This document shows positions 1 through 7,519 of a stretch of 64,000 bases of DNA, piece by piece. How positions within the stretch are numbered: position 1 is the stretch's first letter; every line of letters starts with the position of its first letter. The notes under the pieces are model-generated. The model was not told the origin of the DNA and searched no databases. It worked only from the letters and a program-made list of their open reading frames with translations. Location of the stretch: NCBI GenBank assembly GCA_947259685.1, contig CAMYNC010000001.1:1-64000 (forward strand), written 5' to 3'. Source of the DNA: an uncultured Desulfuromonadales bacterium. GTDB lineage: Bacteria; Desulfobacterota; Desulfuromonadia; Desulfuromonadales; Geopsychrobacteraceae. Made by a program: the position numbers and the translations under genes.

Positions 1-783
1 GCCTCGCGCGGCTGTTATTGGCAGAACTGCCTGTTTTGTCCTGAGGCGGCGGCACCGGTGCATCCCTATCAAAGCTCCGCCGCCAGCGGTTTTCCAGATC
101 AGTTACTGCAGTTAGCCCGGCAGTATCGGGTGCGACATTTTCACCTGACCGTCAACGCCATTCCGGTCAATCTCTTGCGTCGTCTGGCAGCCCAGCGAAT
201 TGCTTTACAGGATATTCACTGGTTTGGCTTCGTCCGCTTCGAGAAGGCCCTGGAGGATGCAGAATTCGTCCAGCAGCTGGCCGAGGGTGGCTGCCAACTG
301 CTGCAACTGGGTTTGGAGAGCGGTTCGCAGCAGGTGCTGGATAAGCTCGGCAAGGGAATTCAGCTGGAATCGGCGGCGAAGATCCTGCAGAACCTGCAGG
401 CGGCCGGAATTACCAGCTTCATCTATATCATGCTCGGTACACCGGGAGAGACCGAAGCCGATGCCGAATTGACCCTGGCGTTTCTCGAACAGCACGCCGA
501 ACGAATCGGCTTTCTCAACCTGTCGATCATGAATCTGCCCCGCAGCTCCGGCTTGCTCGACAACCCTCAACAGTACGGTATCGCCAGTTCCCGGCTGCAG
601 GATCAGGACGGCTCGCTCGGCCTTTATCATAATTTTCAACCGAGCAGCGGTTGGGACCGGGCCGCCGCCAGGCGTTTCCTCGATAAGCGTTTGCTCAGCT
701 CACCAGCGATTCGCAAGATCGTCAAGCGGACTCCACCGATCTTTACCTCAAATCATGCCTATTTCTTTTCCGGTAAGGGTTGA
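1..783 (+). CDS. Radical SAM protein, C-terminal part (5' end outside window)
   Basis: The reading frame is open from base 1 and runs to a TGA at 781-783, so the start lies upstream of the window. The first visible residues contain GCYWQNCLFC, a C-x4-C-x2-C cluster of the kind that binds the [4Fe-4S] centre in radical SAM enzymes with a GCYWGKCTFC-type motif. Further on, LGLESGSQQVLDKLGKG (about residues 102-118) and YIMLGTPGETEADAELTLAFL match the SAM-contacting and barrel strands of the Elp3/MiaB-like radical SAM fold. Proteins of this type often carry an N-terminal B12-binding domain, which would lie outside the window. The substrate cannot be read from the sequence. Family assignment is firm; function is unknown. 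Confidence 0.85.
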   Translation, partial: ASRGCYWQNCLFCPEAAAPVHPYQSSAASGFPDQLLQLARQYRVRHFHLTVNAIPVNLLRRLAAQRIALQDIHWFGFVRFEKALEDAEFVQQLAEGGCQLLQLGLESGSQQVLDKLGKGIQLESAAKILQNLQAAGITSFIYIMLGTPGETEADAELTLAFLEQHAERIGFLNLSIMNLPRSSGLLDNPQQYGIASSRLQDQDGSLGLYHNFQPSSGWDRAAARRFLDKRLLSSPAIRKIVKRTPPIFTSNHAYFFSGKG

Positions 784-871
784 AGAGTAATTAATTTTTC
801 GTCGAGGTTGATCTTTGCCCCCTGGCTGCTAAACATGAAACATTCATGGCAGTAAATAAAGGGAGGAATCA

Positions 872-2374
872 ATGCTGACGCAAGACGATATTATCTATTT
901 CGTCATCACTGACCGTTTTTGTAACGGCAATCCCCGCAACTATCAGTTGGTCGATCCAGAAAACCCGCGCGCCTTTCATGGCGGCGATTTTGCCGGACTG
1001 CGCGCGAAAATTCCTTATTTCAAACAGCTCGGCGTGACTGCCGTCTGGCTGACGCCGGTTTATCTGAATATTGGCGATTTTTTCGACAGTGCCGGTTACC
1101 ACGGCTACTGGGCGATCGACTTCGAACGGATCGACCCGCACCTGTACAGCGAGCTGCCAGGCTGGGAAACAGGTAGTAAGGCCTATCTGAAGGATCTAGT
1201 CGGTGATTTCCATGCTGCCGGGCTGAAGGTGATTCTCGATATGGTGGTCAATCATACCGGCTACCATTCGCCCGATTATCAGGCCTATCCGGATAAAAAG
1301 CTGCGCTTTCCGGAGCACTTCAACCCCGAGGACAGTGGCGCCGATGAGACCCGCGCCTGGCTGGCCGGGCTGCCCGATTTGGATCATGCGCAGCCGGAAG
1401 TGGCTGATTATTTTGTGCAGAATATTCTCGACTGGATCGAACAGACCGGCATCGATGCCATCCGCATGGATACGGTAAAACATGTCGCCGACGGGTTCTG
1501 GTATCTGTTCAAAGCACAGGTCAAAACCAGTCATCCGCAGGTGACCCTGCTCGGCGAAGTGTTGAACTACGACCCAGAGTCTGTCGGCCGCTATCAGCGG
1601 CAGCATGACTTTGACAGCCTGTTCGACTTCCCGCTCTGCGGGCAACTGAAGGGCTGCCTGATCTGGGATCAGCCGATGACCAAACTGGCGCGGCCGCGGC
1701 TGCATAGTGCTGAAGCCAAGGGGATTCTCGATCGGGACAAGCCTTACAACAATGCCAACCGGCTGGTGACGCTGCTCGATAACCATGATCTGGAGCGGCG
1801 GATCTGCAGTGAAATCCTCGACCGGGTGGCTGGCGACCGCGAGCAGGCGGCGCAAATTCTCAAGCTCTGCCTCAGTTTCCTGTTTACCACCCGCGGCATT
1901 CCGCAGATCTATTATGGCACCGAAGTCGGCCTGGAGGGTTGGGGTGATCCTGATACGCGTCGCGATATGCCTTGGGCGCTGATTGGCGCTGATCATCAGC
2001 CGAAAGCCGGGGAGGGCTTCGCCGGGCAGATTTACCAGCACCTGCAGCAATTGATCCGTCTGCGCAAGGCCAACCCGGCGCTTCGCTACGGCACGCTCTA
2101 TACTCTCTATGTCGATCAGTTTCTTTACGCTTACTTGCGGGAGTATCGCGGCGCGCTGGTGCTGGTGGCGATCAACAACGGACGAGCACCGATGCCAGCC
2201 GCCATCAAGCTGCAGATAGCCGCCAACAGCAACCTGCCGCCGCGGATCAAGCGGTTGTTAGCGGATGGTGTGCTGCTAAAGAGCCAGTTTGATGACTGTC
2301 CCGATCTCCCAATGTCAGCCGGCAAGCTGAGATTGACCTTGCCGGGAAAAACCGCGGGCATCTACTGCTTGTAG
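872..2374 (+). CDS. GH13 alpha-amylase-family glycosidase
   Basis: This is a cytoplasmic alpha-glucan-active enzyme of glycoside hydrolase family 13; there is no signal peptide. The conserved regions are present in order: DMVVNH (residues 123-128), GIDAIRMD with the catalytic nucleophile D200, LLGEV with the acid/base E229, and LLDNHD with the transition-state stabiliser D306. The N-terminal YFVITDRFCNGNP segment resembles the calcium-binding start seen in cyclomaltodextrinase- and CGTase-like members. At 500 residues it has the catalytic barrel plus a short C-terminal beta domain and no obvious carbohydrate-binding module. The ATG is preceded by a strong GGGAGG. The exact specificity (amylase, neopullulanase or transferase) cannot be decided from sequence alone. 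It stands alone on the + strand, convergent with the DUF937 gene. Confidence 0.92.
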   Translation: MLTQDDIIYFVITDRFCNGNPRNYQLVDPENPRAFHGGDFAGLRAKIPYFKQLGVTAVWLTPVYLNIGDFFDSAGYHGYWAIDFERIDPHLYSELPGWETGSKAYLKDLVGDFHAAGLKVILDMVVNHTGYHSPDYQAYPDKKLRFPEHFNPEDSGADETRAWLAGLPDLDHAQPEVADYFVQNILDWIEQTGIDAIRMDTVKHVADGFWYLFKAQVKTSHPQVTLLGEVLNYDPESVGRYQRQHDFDSLFDFPLCGQLKGCLIWDQPMTKLARPRLHSAEAKGILDRDKPYNNANRLVTLLDNHDLERRICSEILDRVAGDREQAAQILKLCLSFLFTTRGIPQIYYGTEVGLEGWGDPDTRRDMPWALIGADHQPKAGEGFAGQIYQHLQQLIRLRKANPALRYGTLYTLYVDQFLYAYLREYRGALVLVAINNGRAPMPAAIKLQIAANSNLPPRIKRLLADGVLLKSQFDDCPDLPMSAGKLRLTLPGKTAGIYCL

Positions 2375-2381
2375 CCGCTGC

Positions 2382-2408
2382 AAAAAAAGCATCCGGCTAC
2401 AAGCCGGA
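2382..2408 (-). terminator. Rho-independent terminator of the DUF3597-DUF937 transcript
   Basis: Read on the - strand, TCCGGCT-tgt-AGCCGGA forms a 7 bp stem with a 3-base loop. It is followed by tgc and a run of seven T (2382-2388). It lies about 50 bases past the DUF937 stop, and the GH13 gene ends just beyond it on the other strand. Confidence 0.8.
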
Positions 2409-2458
2409 GGATTAAGCCCTCTCGCGCTGAGACTAGTCCAGCAGGCTAAGCGGTGTAA

Positions 2459-3061
2459 CTAACGCATCACCTTGCCGACCATGTCGAGGATGTCGTCCAG
2501 CGAATTTCCGTCGCCGTCCAGGTCGAGCATTGATGCCAGGCCTCCTCCGGGAGATGCGCTGCCCTTGGCTTTGCCGCCAAACAGGCTTCCCAGCAGGCTT
2601 CCCAGCAGGCCGCCGAGCCCACCGCCTGCCCTGGAGGGCTGAGCCGCGGCCTCGGCGCCCCGCTGTTTCGACAAATAGCCGGTGACCAGCATCGCCAGCA
2701 TCGGCAGCATTTTCTTGAGCAGAGACGGATCAAGGCCCGACTGCGAAGCCGCATTTTGCGCGACTGCGCGGCTGACGTCCTTGGAGCCGAAGATCTGTCC
2801 GAGTACGTCGTTGCCGCGATTCACGCTGGTCGGCTGTGGCGCCAGCACGTCGTCGAGCAAACCGCCGCCGCCGAGTTGCTCGAACAGACCGCCGAGCCCT
2901 TCAATCCCTGTGGGTTGTGCCTGCGCCTGCTTTTTGAATCCGCCGAGGATTGCTGGGGCGAGCGCTGCGGCGCCACTCGCCGCCTGGCTTTCGCTGACGC
3001 CCAGTTCCTGCGCTATCGACTGGAGGCCGCCCATCTGGGCGAGGATGTCGGTGATCTGCAT
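2459..3061 (-). CDS. DUF937 family protein
   Basis: This is a small protein of the DUF937/YidB-like family; its function is not known. The start is placed at MQITDILAQ because AAGGAG sits just upstream (reverse complement of 3065-3075), whereas a longer frame would run into the neighbouring gene. The N-terminal half is an alpha-helical DUF937 region (about residues 1-130), with LGVSESQAASGAAALAPAILGGFKK as its hallmark. A Gly/Ser-rich segment with GGLLGSLLGSLFGG and a final acidic stretch LDLDGDGNSLDDILDMV follow; the latter looks like a dockerin/EF-hand type calcium loop (DxDGDG). It forms a two-gene unit with the DUF3597 gene, 34 bp upstream. Confidence 0.85.
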   Translation of the reverse strand: MQITDILAQMGGLQSIAQELGVSESQAASGAAALAPAILGGFKKQAQAQPTGIEGLGGLFEQLGGGGLLDDVLAPQPTSVNRGNDVLGQIFGSKDVSRAVAQNAASQSGLDPSLLKKMLPMLAMLVTGYLSKQRGAEAAAQPSRAGGGLGGLLGSLLGSLFGGKAKGSASPGGGLASMLDLDGDGNSLDDILDMVGKVMR

Positions 3062-3095
3062 ATCTGACTCCTTAAGTATTGGTGGCTGCGCCTGA

Positions 3096-3482
3096 TCAGT
3101 CCAGAAGCTCCTGGGGCACATTGCCGCCGTTGGCGGCGATCTGCGCGAGGACGGTTTTGTGCAGCCAAACGTTCATCTTTGCCGAATCCCCCATCAACTC
3201 CGCCGGGCAGTTCAGTTCCGCGGCCAGCTCTTTGCGCGCGCCATAGCTGCTGTCGATATCGAGGAGCTTCAGCAGGTCAACGATGGAGGTTCGCCAGTTC
3301 AGCTTCTGCGGGTTCGCCGCCGCGCGCTGCTCCAGTTGGGCGACAACATCGACGAGGCTGACCGGGCTTGGCGGCGGTGGCGTCGGAGCTGCACCCGGAC
3401 TCTCGGTCGCGGTGGTAGGTGGAGGGGCGGCGTTCGCGCTGCCGATACCGAGTTTCTCGAGAATGCTACTGAAAAATCCCAT
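3096..3482 (-). CDS. DUF3597 family protein
   Basis: This 128-residue protein of unknown function has a short N-terminal helix (MGFFSSILEKLGIG), a Pro/Ala/Thr-rich linker (residues 17-40) and a compact C-terminal DUF3597 domain. The domain contains NWRTSIVDLLKLLDIDSSY and MNVWLHKTVLAQIAANGG. The linker suggests that the helix tethers the domain to a partner or a membrane, but no transmembrane segment is visible. AAGGAG lies six bases before the ATG. It is cotranscribed with the DUF937 gene downstream, and such genes are commonly found beside LysM- or DUF937-type genes. Family assignment is good; role unknown. Confidence 0.85.
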   Translation of the reverse strand: MGFFSSILEKLGIGSANAAPPPTTATESPGAAPTPPPPSPVSLVDVVAQLEQRAAANPQKLNWRTSIVDLLKLLDIDSSYGARKELAAELNCPAELMGDSAKMNVWLHKTVLAQIAANGGNVPQELLD

Positions 3483-3776
3483 GGTGTTCTCCTTGTCTGG
3501 TTGCGTAATGGCACCACCCGGCCGGATTGCGGGGACAGGGTACCTTCCGCTTTCAGCATAGTACCGACAGCTAAGACCTCGTGGACTAATGTGTTAATAA
3601 AAAATGGGCGATAAACAAGTGCCTAAGAAGTATTGTTGATTTTATCCTTACTTTTCCTCTTGTCAATCATAAGGGAAAGTCGTTTCCTCCGTAAGGGTCT
3701 GAAATTATTTGTTATTGTTCTTGGATTCTGTCCTGATTTTTTAATTAGCGAAAGTAGGTACCCGCAGGGATCACTG

Positions 3777-4007
3777 CTATTTGATGATGATCTCCTTATC
3801 ATCATCGTCTTTGTCGCGGCGGAACAGGTCAGGCAGCTCGAAACCGAAATATTTCAGGCACATCAATAGGGTGGCCACTGCCGCGGCTTCATCCAGGTTG
3901 CCGATCAGTGGAATATTGTCAGGGATGATTTCAAAAAAACCTGCACCCGGATTAAACAGGTAGATCAGGCAGAACAGGCCGAGAAAAAAAATTCCGAATT
4001 TTTTCAT
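3777..4007 (-). CDS. DUF1232 (YkvA-like) small membrane protein
   Basis: This is a 76-residue protein. Its N-terminal hydrophobic segment (residues 4-28) is followed by the DUF1232 signature IPDNIPLIGNLDEAAAVATLL, matching the family pattern of a PDxxPxIGxxDDA turn before a second hydrophobic helix. The tail RRDKDDDDKEIIIK is highly charged. GAGGAG precedes the ATG. It lies 38 bp downstream of the DUF21-CBS gene in the same orientation, so the two are probably cotranscribed. Function unknown. The A/T-rich stretch 3590-3776 downstream holds no supported gene. Confidence 0.8.
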   Translation of the reverse strand: MKKFGIFFLGLFCLIYLFNPGAGFFEIIPDNIPLIGNLDEAAAVATLLMCLKYFGFELPDLFRRDKDDDDKEIIIK

Positions 4008-4045
4008 AGTCTCCTCGCTGTCTTTTTATTAGGAATTCAGGAGCC

Positions 4046-5098
4046 TTACAGCTCATCGATATTCAGTCCCATCTCTTTTGCCCGGCGTCTCCACAACTGT
4101 CGGGCCAGTTGCTGCATATCTACTGCCTGGTCTTCCTCATCGACTATCTCCAACCCGAGCAGGGTTTCCAGCAGATCCTCCAGAGTCAGTAGGCCTTTCA
4201 GTCCACCATATTCATCGACCACCAGCATGATGTGCGCCCTCAGGCGCATGAATTCGTCAAACGCCTGGGAGAGTGACATGCCCGCCAGCAACGCTGGCAG
4301 GGGGCGGCAGTAGGTTTTTAACAAACTGTCACCATTGTCGCGGGCTTGGGCCAACAGCAGGTCGCTGCGCAGGACAAAGCCGCGGACCTGATCCTGATTT
4401 TCGGCATAGATCGGAATCCGCGAAAATCGCATCTGTTCGTACTTGCCAAAGAATTCCGCGACCGACAACTCCTCGGGCAGCGAAAAGACCACCGTGCGCG
4501 GGGTCATCGCGGTGTCGATGGATGTCTTGCGCAAGCGTAGCAGATTTTTCAGGATCGTCGATTCCCGCTGCTCCAGCTGTCCTTCCTTGACACTCACTTC
4601 GGCCATGGCAACAAACTCCCGACGGCTGAAGCCGGTCAGGGTCGGGCCGTGGGTCAGGCCCCGGGTGAGTAGTTCCGAGAGTTTGACAAAGGGATAGAGA
4701 ATCCACACCAGCCCATGCAGGACATAGGCGGTAGCTGGGGCCAGCTGTCGCCAGTAGTGAGCGCCGAGGGTCTTCGGGATAATTTCGGAAAAGATCAGGA
4801 TCAGCAGGGTCAGGATTGCCGAGGCGATGCCGACATAAGCGCTGCCGAACACCACCGCAGCCTGTGCCCCGGCCCCGGCGGCACCGACGGTGTGGGCAAT
4901 GGTGTTTAGCGTGAGGATAGCCGCCAGCGGTTTGTTGATGTCGGCTTTAAGCCTGCTCAACTGCCTGCCGGCGCGTCGACCCTCTTTTTCCAGCAAGGCG
5001 ATGTGGGGGCTGGTGACACTTAAAATCACCGCCTCCGCGATAGAGCAGAGGAAGGAAAAGCCGAGGGCAATCAGGATGTAGGTGATCAGGAGCAGCAT
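4046..5098 (-). CDS. DUF21-CBS (CNNM/CorC-type) transporter-like membrane protein
   Basis: The first ~165 residues are a DUF21 (CNNM) transmembrane domain with SIAEAVILSVT, TLNTIAHTVGAA and FSEIIPKTLG, the conserved stretches that line the cation site in CNNM/CorC proteins. A CBS pair follows (about residues 195-320, with MTPRTVVFSLPEE and VVDEYGGLKGLLTLEDLLE). The C-terminal CorC/HlyC transporter-associated domain is absent, which makes it a short version (350 residues) of the family. Family members export or sense Mg2+ or other divalent cations; the historical label 'hemolysin' is not supported by function. DUF488 lies 39 bp upstream and DUF1232 38 bp downstream, both in the same direction. 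Confidence 0.88.
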   Translation of the reverse strand: MLLLITYILIALGFSFLCSIAEAVILSVTSPHIALLEKEGRRAGRQLSRLKADINKPLAAILTLNTIAHTVGAAGAGAQAAVVFGSAYVGIASAILTLLILIFSEIIPKTLGAHYWRQLAPATAYVLHGLVWILYPFVKLSELLTRGLTHGPTLTGFSRREFVAMAEVSVKEGQLEQRESTILKNLLRLRKTSIDTAMTPRTVVFSLPEELSVAEFFGKYEQMRFSRIPIYAENQDQVRGFVLRSDLLLAQARDNGDSLLKTYCRPLPALLAGMSLSQAFDEFMRLRAHIMLVVDEYGGLKGLLTLEDLLETLLGLEIVDEEDQAVDMQQLARQLWRRRAKEMGLNIDEL

Positions 5099-5137
5099 GG
5101 TGACCTGTCTTGTTAGAGGTTTTAAAATTGTAGCAGG

Positions 5138-5488
5138 TCATTCCGGATGGGACAGGAACTCCCGCAGAGCGACGGCATTATTGTAGCGCAGTTCTTTGCT
5201 GCTGAAGACAAAAGTTGTGGGTTCCTTTAGAGCATAGCGAAGCAGTTCGTGCACTCCGGCTGGATTTGCCTTCAACTCGGCAAAGTAGCGATTTTTGAAT
5301 TCCGGCCACTTCTCTGGAGCATGCGCATACCAGCGGCGCAGTTCGGTCGAGGGCGCAATTTCCTTGGCCCAATAAGCGATTTGAAGCTGCTCTTTACTCA
5401 ATCCACGTGGCCAAACTCGGTCGACCAGAATTCTTGTGCCGTCGGTGTTTGAGGGTGCTTCATAGACACGTTTGAGTTTAATTTGCAT
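5138..5488 (-). CDS. DUF488 (YeaO-like) protein
   Basis: This 116-residue protein carries the DUF488 hallmarks RVWPRGLSKE (residues 24-33), WAKEIAPSTELRRWYAHAPEKW and FKNRYFAEL, followed by a TFVFSSKELRYNNAVALREFL end. It is close in length and motifs to E. coli YeaO. The biochemical role is unknown; an N-glycosylase- or thiamine-linked fold has been suggested for relatives but is not demonstrated here. It is the first gene of the small leftward cluster DUF488, DUF21-CBS, DUF1232. The ribosome-binding site is only modest (AGAGAAC). Confidence 0.88.
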   Translation of the reverse strand: MQIKLKRVYEAPSNTDGTRILVDRVWPRGLSKEQLQIAYWAKEIAPSTELRRWYAHAPEKWPEFKNRYFAELKANPAGVHELLRYALKEPTTFVFSSKELRYNNAVALREFLSHPE

Positions 5489-5886
5489 GGTTCGTTCTCT
5501 TGATCGGTTCTAGAATCGATTTCACCATCCCGAGAAGCTTGGCGCAGACCCCGGCCCCGGTGCGATGATGTTCCGCTCATCGACAGGCCGGTACTTGTGT
5601 ATCTGAACCAGGGCGCTTGCAGCCCCATCTCAAGTGCGCCGGGCAAAAGCAGGGTGGCGACAAAGACTGTTCCGCTCAGATCGAGCAGAACGCCTTTATC
5701 ATGAGTGGATCTTTCTGTTGGAGAATTACTGTCTATAAATTATAGCAGTTGCGATTTGCCCAGAAGGAGATATGTCATTGCGTTTACGAAGAAAGCTGAT
5801 AGATGTTTTAATGAATGCTGAGCGTTAATGCCCCGTGCAAGAAGACTGATGAGTTTTATATGCATCTGGAATAGGGAGGAATCGCG
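5489..5886. other. 398 bp gap with a possible 18-codon leader and an AT-rich promoter
   Basis: No full gene is supported here. Bases 5500-5690 read like decayed coding sequence without a recognisable product. At 5733-5745 lies a short inverted repeat CTATAA-a-TTATAG, which could be a -10 region or an operator. At 5772-5828 a mini-ORF MSLRLRRKLIDVLMNAER follows a good AAGGAG, 58 bases before the TIR gene. It could be a leader peptide, or chance. Confidence 0.4.
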
Positions 5887-7353
5887 ATGGAAACTTATCA
5901 AGAGCTGCTCAATCATCCAGATATTTCGGATTTTATCAGTACCCACCAGGGGGCAGAGGAATGTATCTCCAGTGCTGCGAAACTTTTATGGCAAAAAAAT
6001 GATGCTGTCGCGGCACTGAAGAAGCTTTTTGCTGCACACAGCAATAAAGAGATTTACGTCTTTTTAAGTTATAAAAGCAAGGATGAAGAAATTGCTCGTG
6101 AGGTCGTCGATGTTTTACGCAGAAACTCTGCCAACAAATTGCAGATTACTTTTCAGGCTGAGTTTACCGAGAAATTCGGCGGGGAAAAATGGCGAGAAAA
6201 AATACGTGAGGAAATCTGTCGTTCCAACTGGTTTATCCTGCTGTTTACTGATCCCTCGGACGACTGGGATTGGTGTCTTTATGAGGCTGGACTGTTTGAG
6301 GCTCAGTTAACATCAGCGGATCGGCTCTACTGTTTGCATCACGCCGAGTCTCCACCTAGTCCCCTTGAGGTGTATCAATCGGTCAGCGCCACAAAAACCG
6401 ATATTGGTAAATTTCTTCGGCAGGTCTTTATTGAGCCGAATCCAGTCGCTGGCATGCAGGCGCTAAATCCAGTCCTCGAGGATCAGCTACCGGGCTTGGC
6501 TGACGAGTTGGAAAAAGCTCTGAAAAAGCGTAAGCAGGTTCACCGCGAGATCTATGAACCATGGCTTGAATTGTCGATCAAAAATCCGAGTGGCTTGCAA
6601 AGCAAAGGGGAGCTTGACGAAGCGGAGATTCTTTCTGCAAACAGCAGGGCGTTGGATATTTTCGATTTCAACGAAAAACCCGCCACTTTTGGGTTGCTCA
6701 GGGGCGGTTTGCAGGAGCAAGAGAATGGCCGTTGGCGAGATGAGCTGTTCCATGTCGTCAGGAAGATCGCCAGGGGTCGTAAGTTTTATCCCGTCCAGGC
6801 GGTGCTTCAAACCCATGACAATAAATTTTACCGCCCTGTCGCCTGTGCGGTGGACCGAGCTGCCGATGAGGGGCCGATCCAATCCTTTCACATCACCTTC
6901 TCAGAAGAAGTCACCCATGGTGATTCCTCGGAGATGCCGAAAGATCTTTATAATCTTGCAATGATCATGCGGTTGACCTTCCGCTTTCGCTGGGAAGTCC
7001 TCGAAAAATTTTCCAAAGGTCCCCTGGAGGAAGATGATGCCGCACGTCTGGATAACAGCATGAGGCGAATTTCTATCGAAGCTGAATCACGTGGGATCAG
7101 TGACGAAGGGGTGATGGACGCGGTGAAAAATCTCTTTCCGACGGAGCAGCAGCATATCATCACGAATATGTTTATGGCCTGGTATGAAGTCAGAAATCCT
7201 GCCGGAACCGGCAGCCTGGACCTGGCGATCCGGAATAAGGAGGTGGCAAAGATACCGGAGCTACTTGGTCAATTCATTCCCATCAATCAAGAATTTCTGG
7301 AGCTGGCAGCCGATCGATTCTGTGAGCTTATTACCAAGCTCCAAGGCAAGTGA
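5887..7353 (+). CDS. TIR-domain protein with PAS-like and helical C-terminal regions
   Basis: Residues 54-165 form a TIR domain: EIYVFLSYKSKDEEIA is the betaA/box 1 region, and WDWCLYEAGLFEA contains WCxxE. This is the position of the catalytic glutamate in NAD-cleaving TIR proteins (E133 here). The C-terminal ~270 residues include a stretch (ILSANSRALDIFDF to FHITFSEEV, about 225-340) that reads like a PAS fold, then a mostly helical end. The PAS call is tentative. There is no transmembrane segment. GGGAGG sits seven bases before the ATG. The gene is visibly more A/T-rich than its neighbours and stands alone, convergent with the SNF2 gene, consistent with horizontal acquisition. Bacterial TIR proteins often act in anti-phage defence through NAD depletion or signalling; that role is inferred here. 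Confidence 0.75.
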   Translation: METYQELLNHPDISDFISTHQGAEECISSAAKLLWQKNDAVAALKKLFAAHSNKEIYVFLSYKSKDEEIAREVVDVLRRNSANKLQITFQAEFTEKFGGEKWREKIREEICRSNWFILLFTDPSDDWDWCLYEAGLFEAQLTSADRLYCLHHAESPPSPLEVYQSVSATKTDIGKFLRQVFIEPNPVAGMQALNPVLEDQLPGLADELEKALKKRKQVHREIYEPWLELSIKNPSGLQSKGELDEAEILSANSRALDIFDFNEKPATFGLLRGGLQEQENGRWRDELFHVVRKIARGRKFYPVQAVLQTHDNKFYRPVACAVDRAADEGPIQSFHITFSEEVTHGDSSEMPKDLYNLAMIMRLTFRFRWEVLEKFSKGPLEEDDAARLDNSMRRISIEAESRGISDEGVMDAVKNLFPTEQQHIITNMFMAWYEVRNPAGTGSLDLAIRNKEVAKIPELLGQFIPINQEFLELAADRFCELITKLQGK

Positions 7354-7435
7354 TTTTTCTTTTGAGAAGGGCTCGGCTGGCGAAACCTTACCCATTTCCT
7401 TGTTAAGAGTTGATGGTTAATAAGGGGGACCCAAG

Positions 7436-7465
7436 GTAGCCTTCGCCGCTCGGACCGAAGCCGCT
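7436..7465. repeat. Left copy of a perfect 30 bp direct repeat (dapL codons)
   Basis: These 30 bases are identical, in the same orientation, to 17686-17715 inside dapL, where they encode [10 protein letters not shown] on the - strand. Similarity ends sharply on both sides. The copy lies in the gap between the convergent TIR and SNF2 genes and is not in a reading frame here. It may be an attachment-site remnant or a recombination scar. Confidence 0.85.
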
Positions 7466-7474
7466 ACCACCATG

Positions 7475-7494
7475 GCTCTCACCGGTTTGAGAGC
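7475..7494. repeat. Small inverted repeat beside the 30 bp repeat
   Basis: GCTCTCA-ccggtt-TGAGAGC makes a 7 bp perfect stem with a 6-base loop. It sits nine bases from the direct repeat and 25 bases past the SNF2 stop. It has no T run in either direction, so it is a poor terminator; it could be a recombinase arm site or chance. Confidence 0.4.
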
Positions 7495-7519
7495 CGATCT
7501 CTTAAGGGTCAATCTTTAT

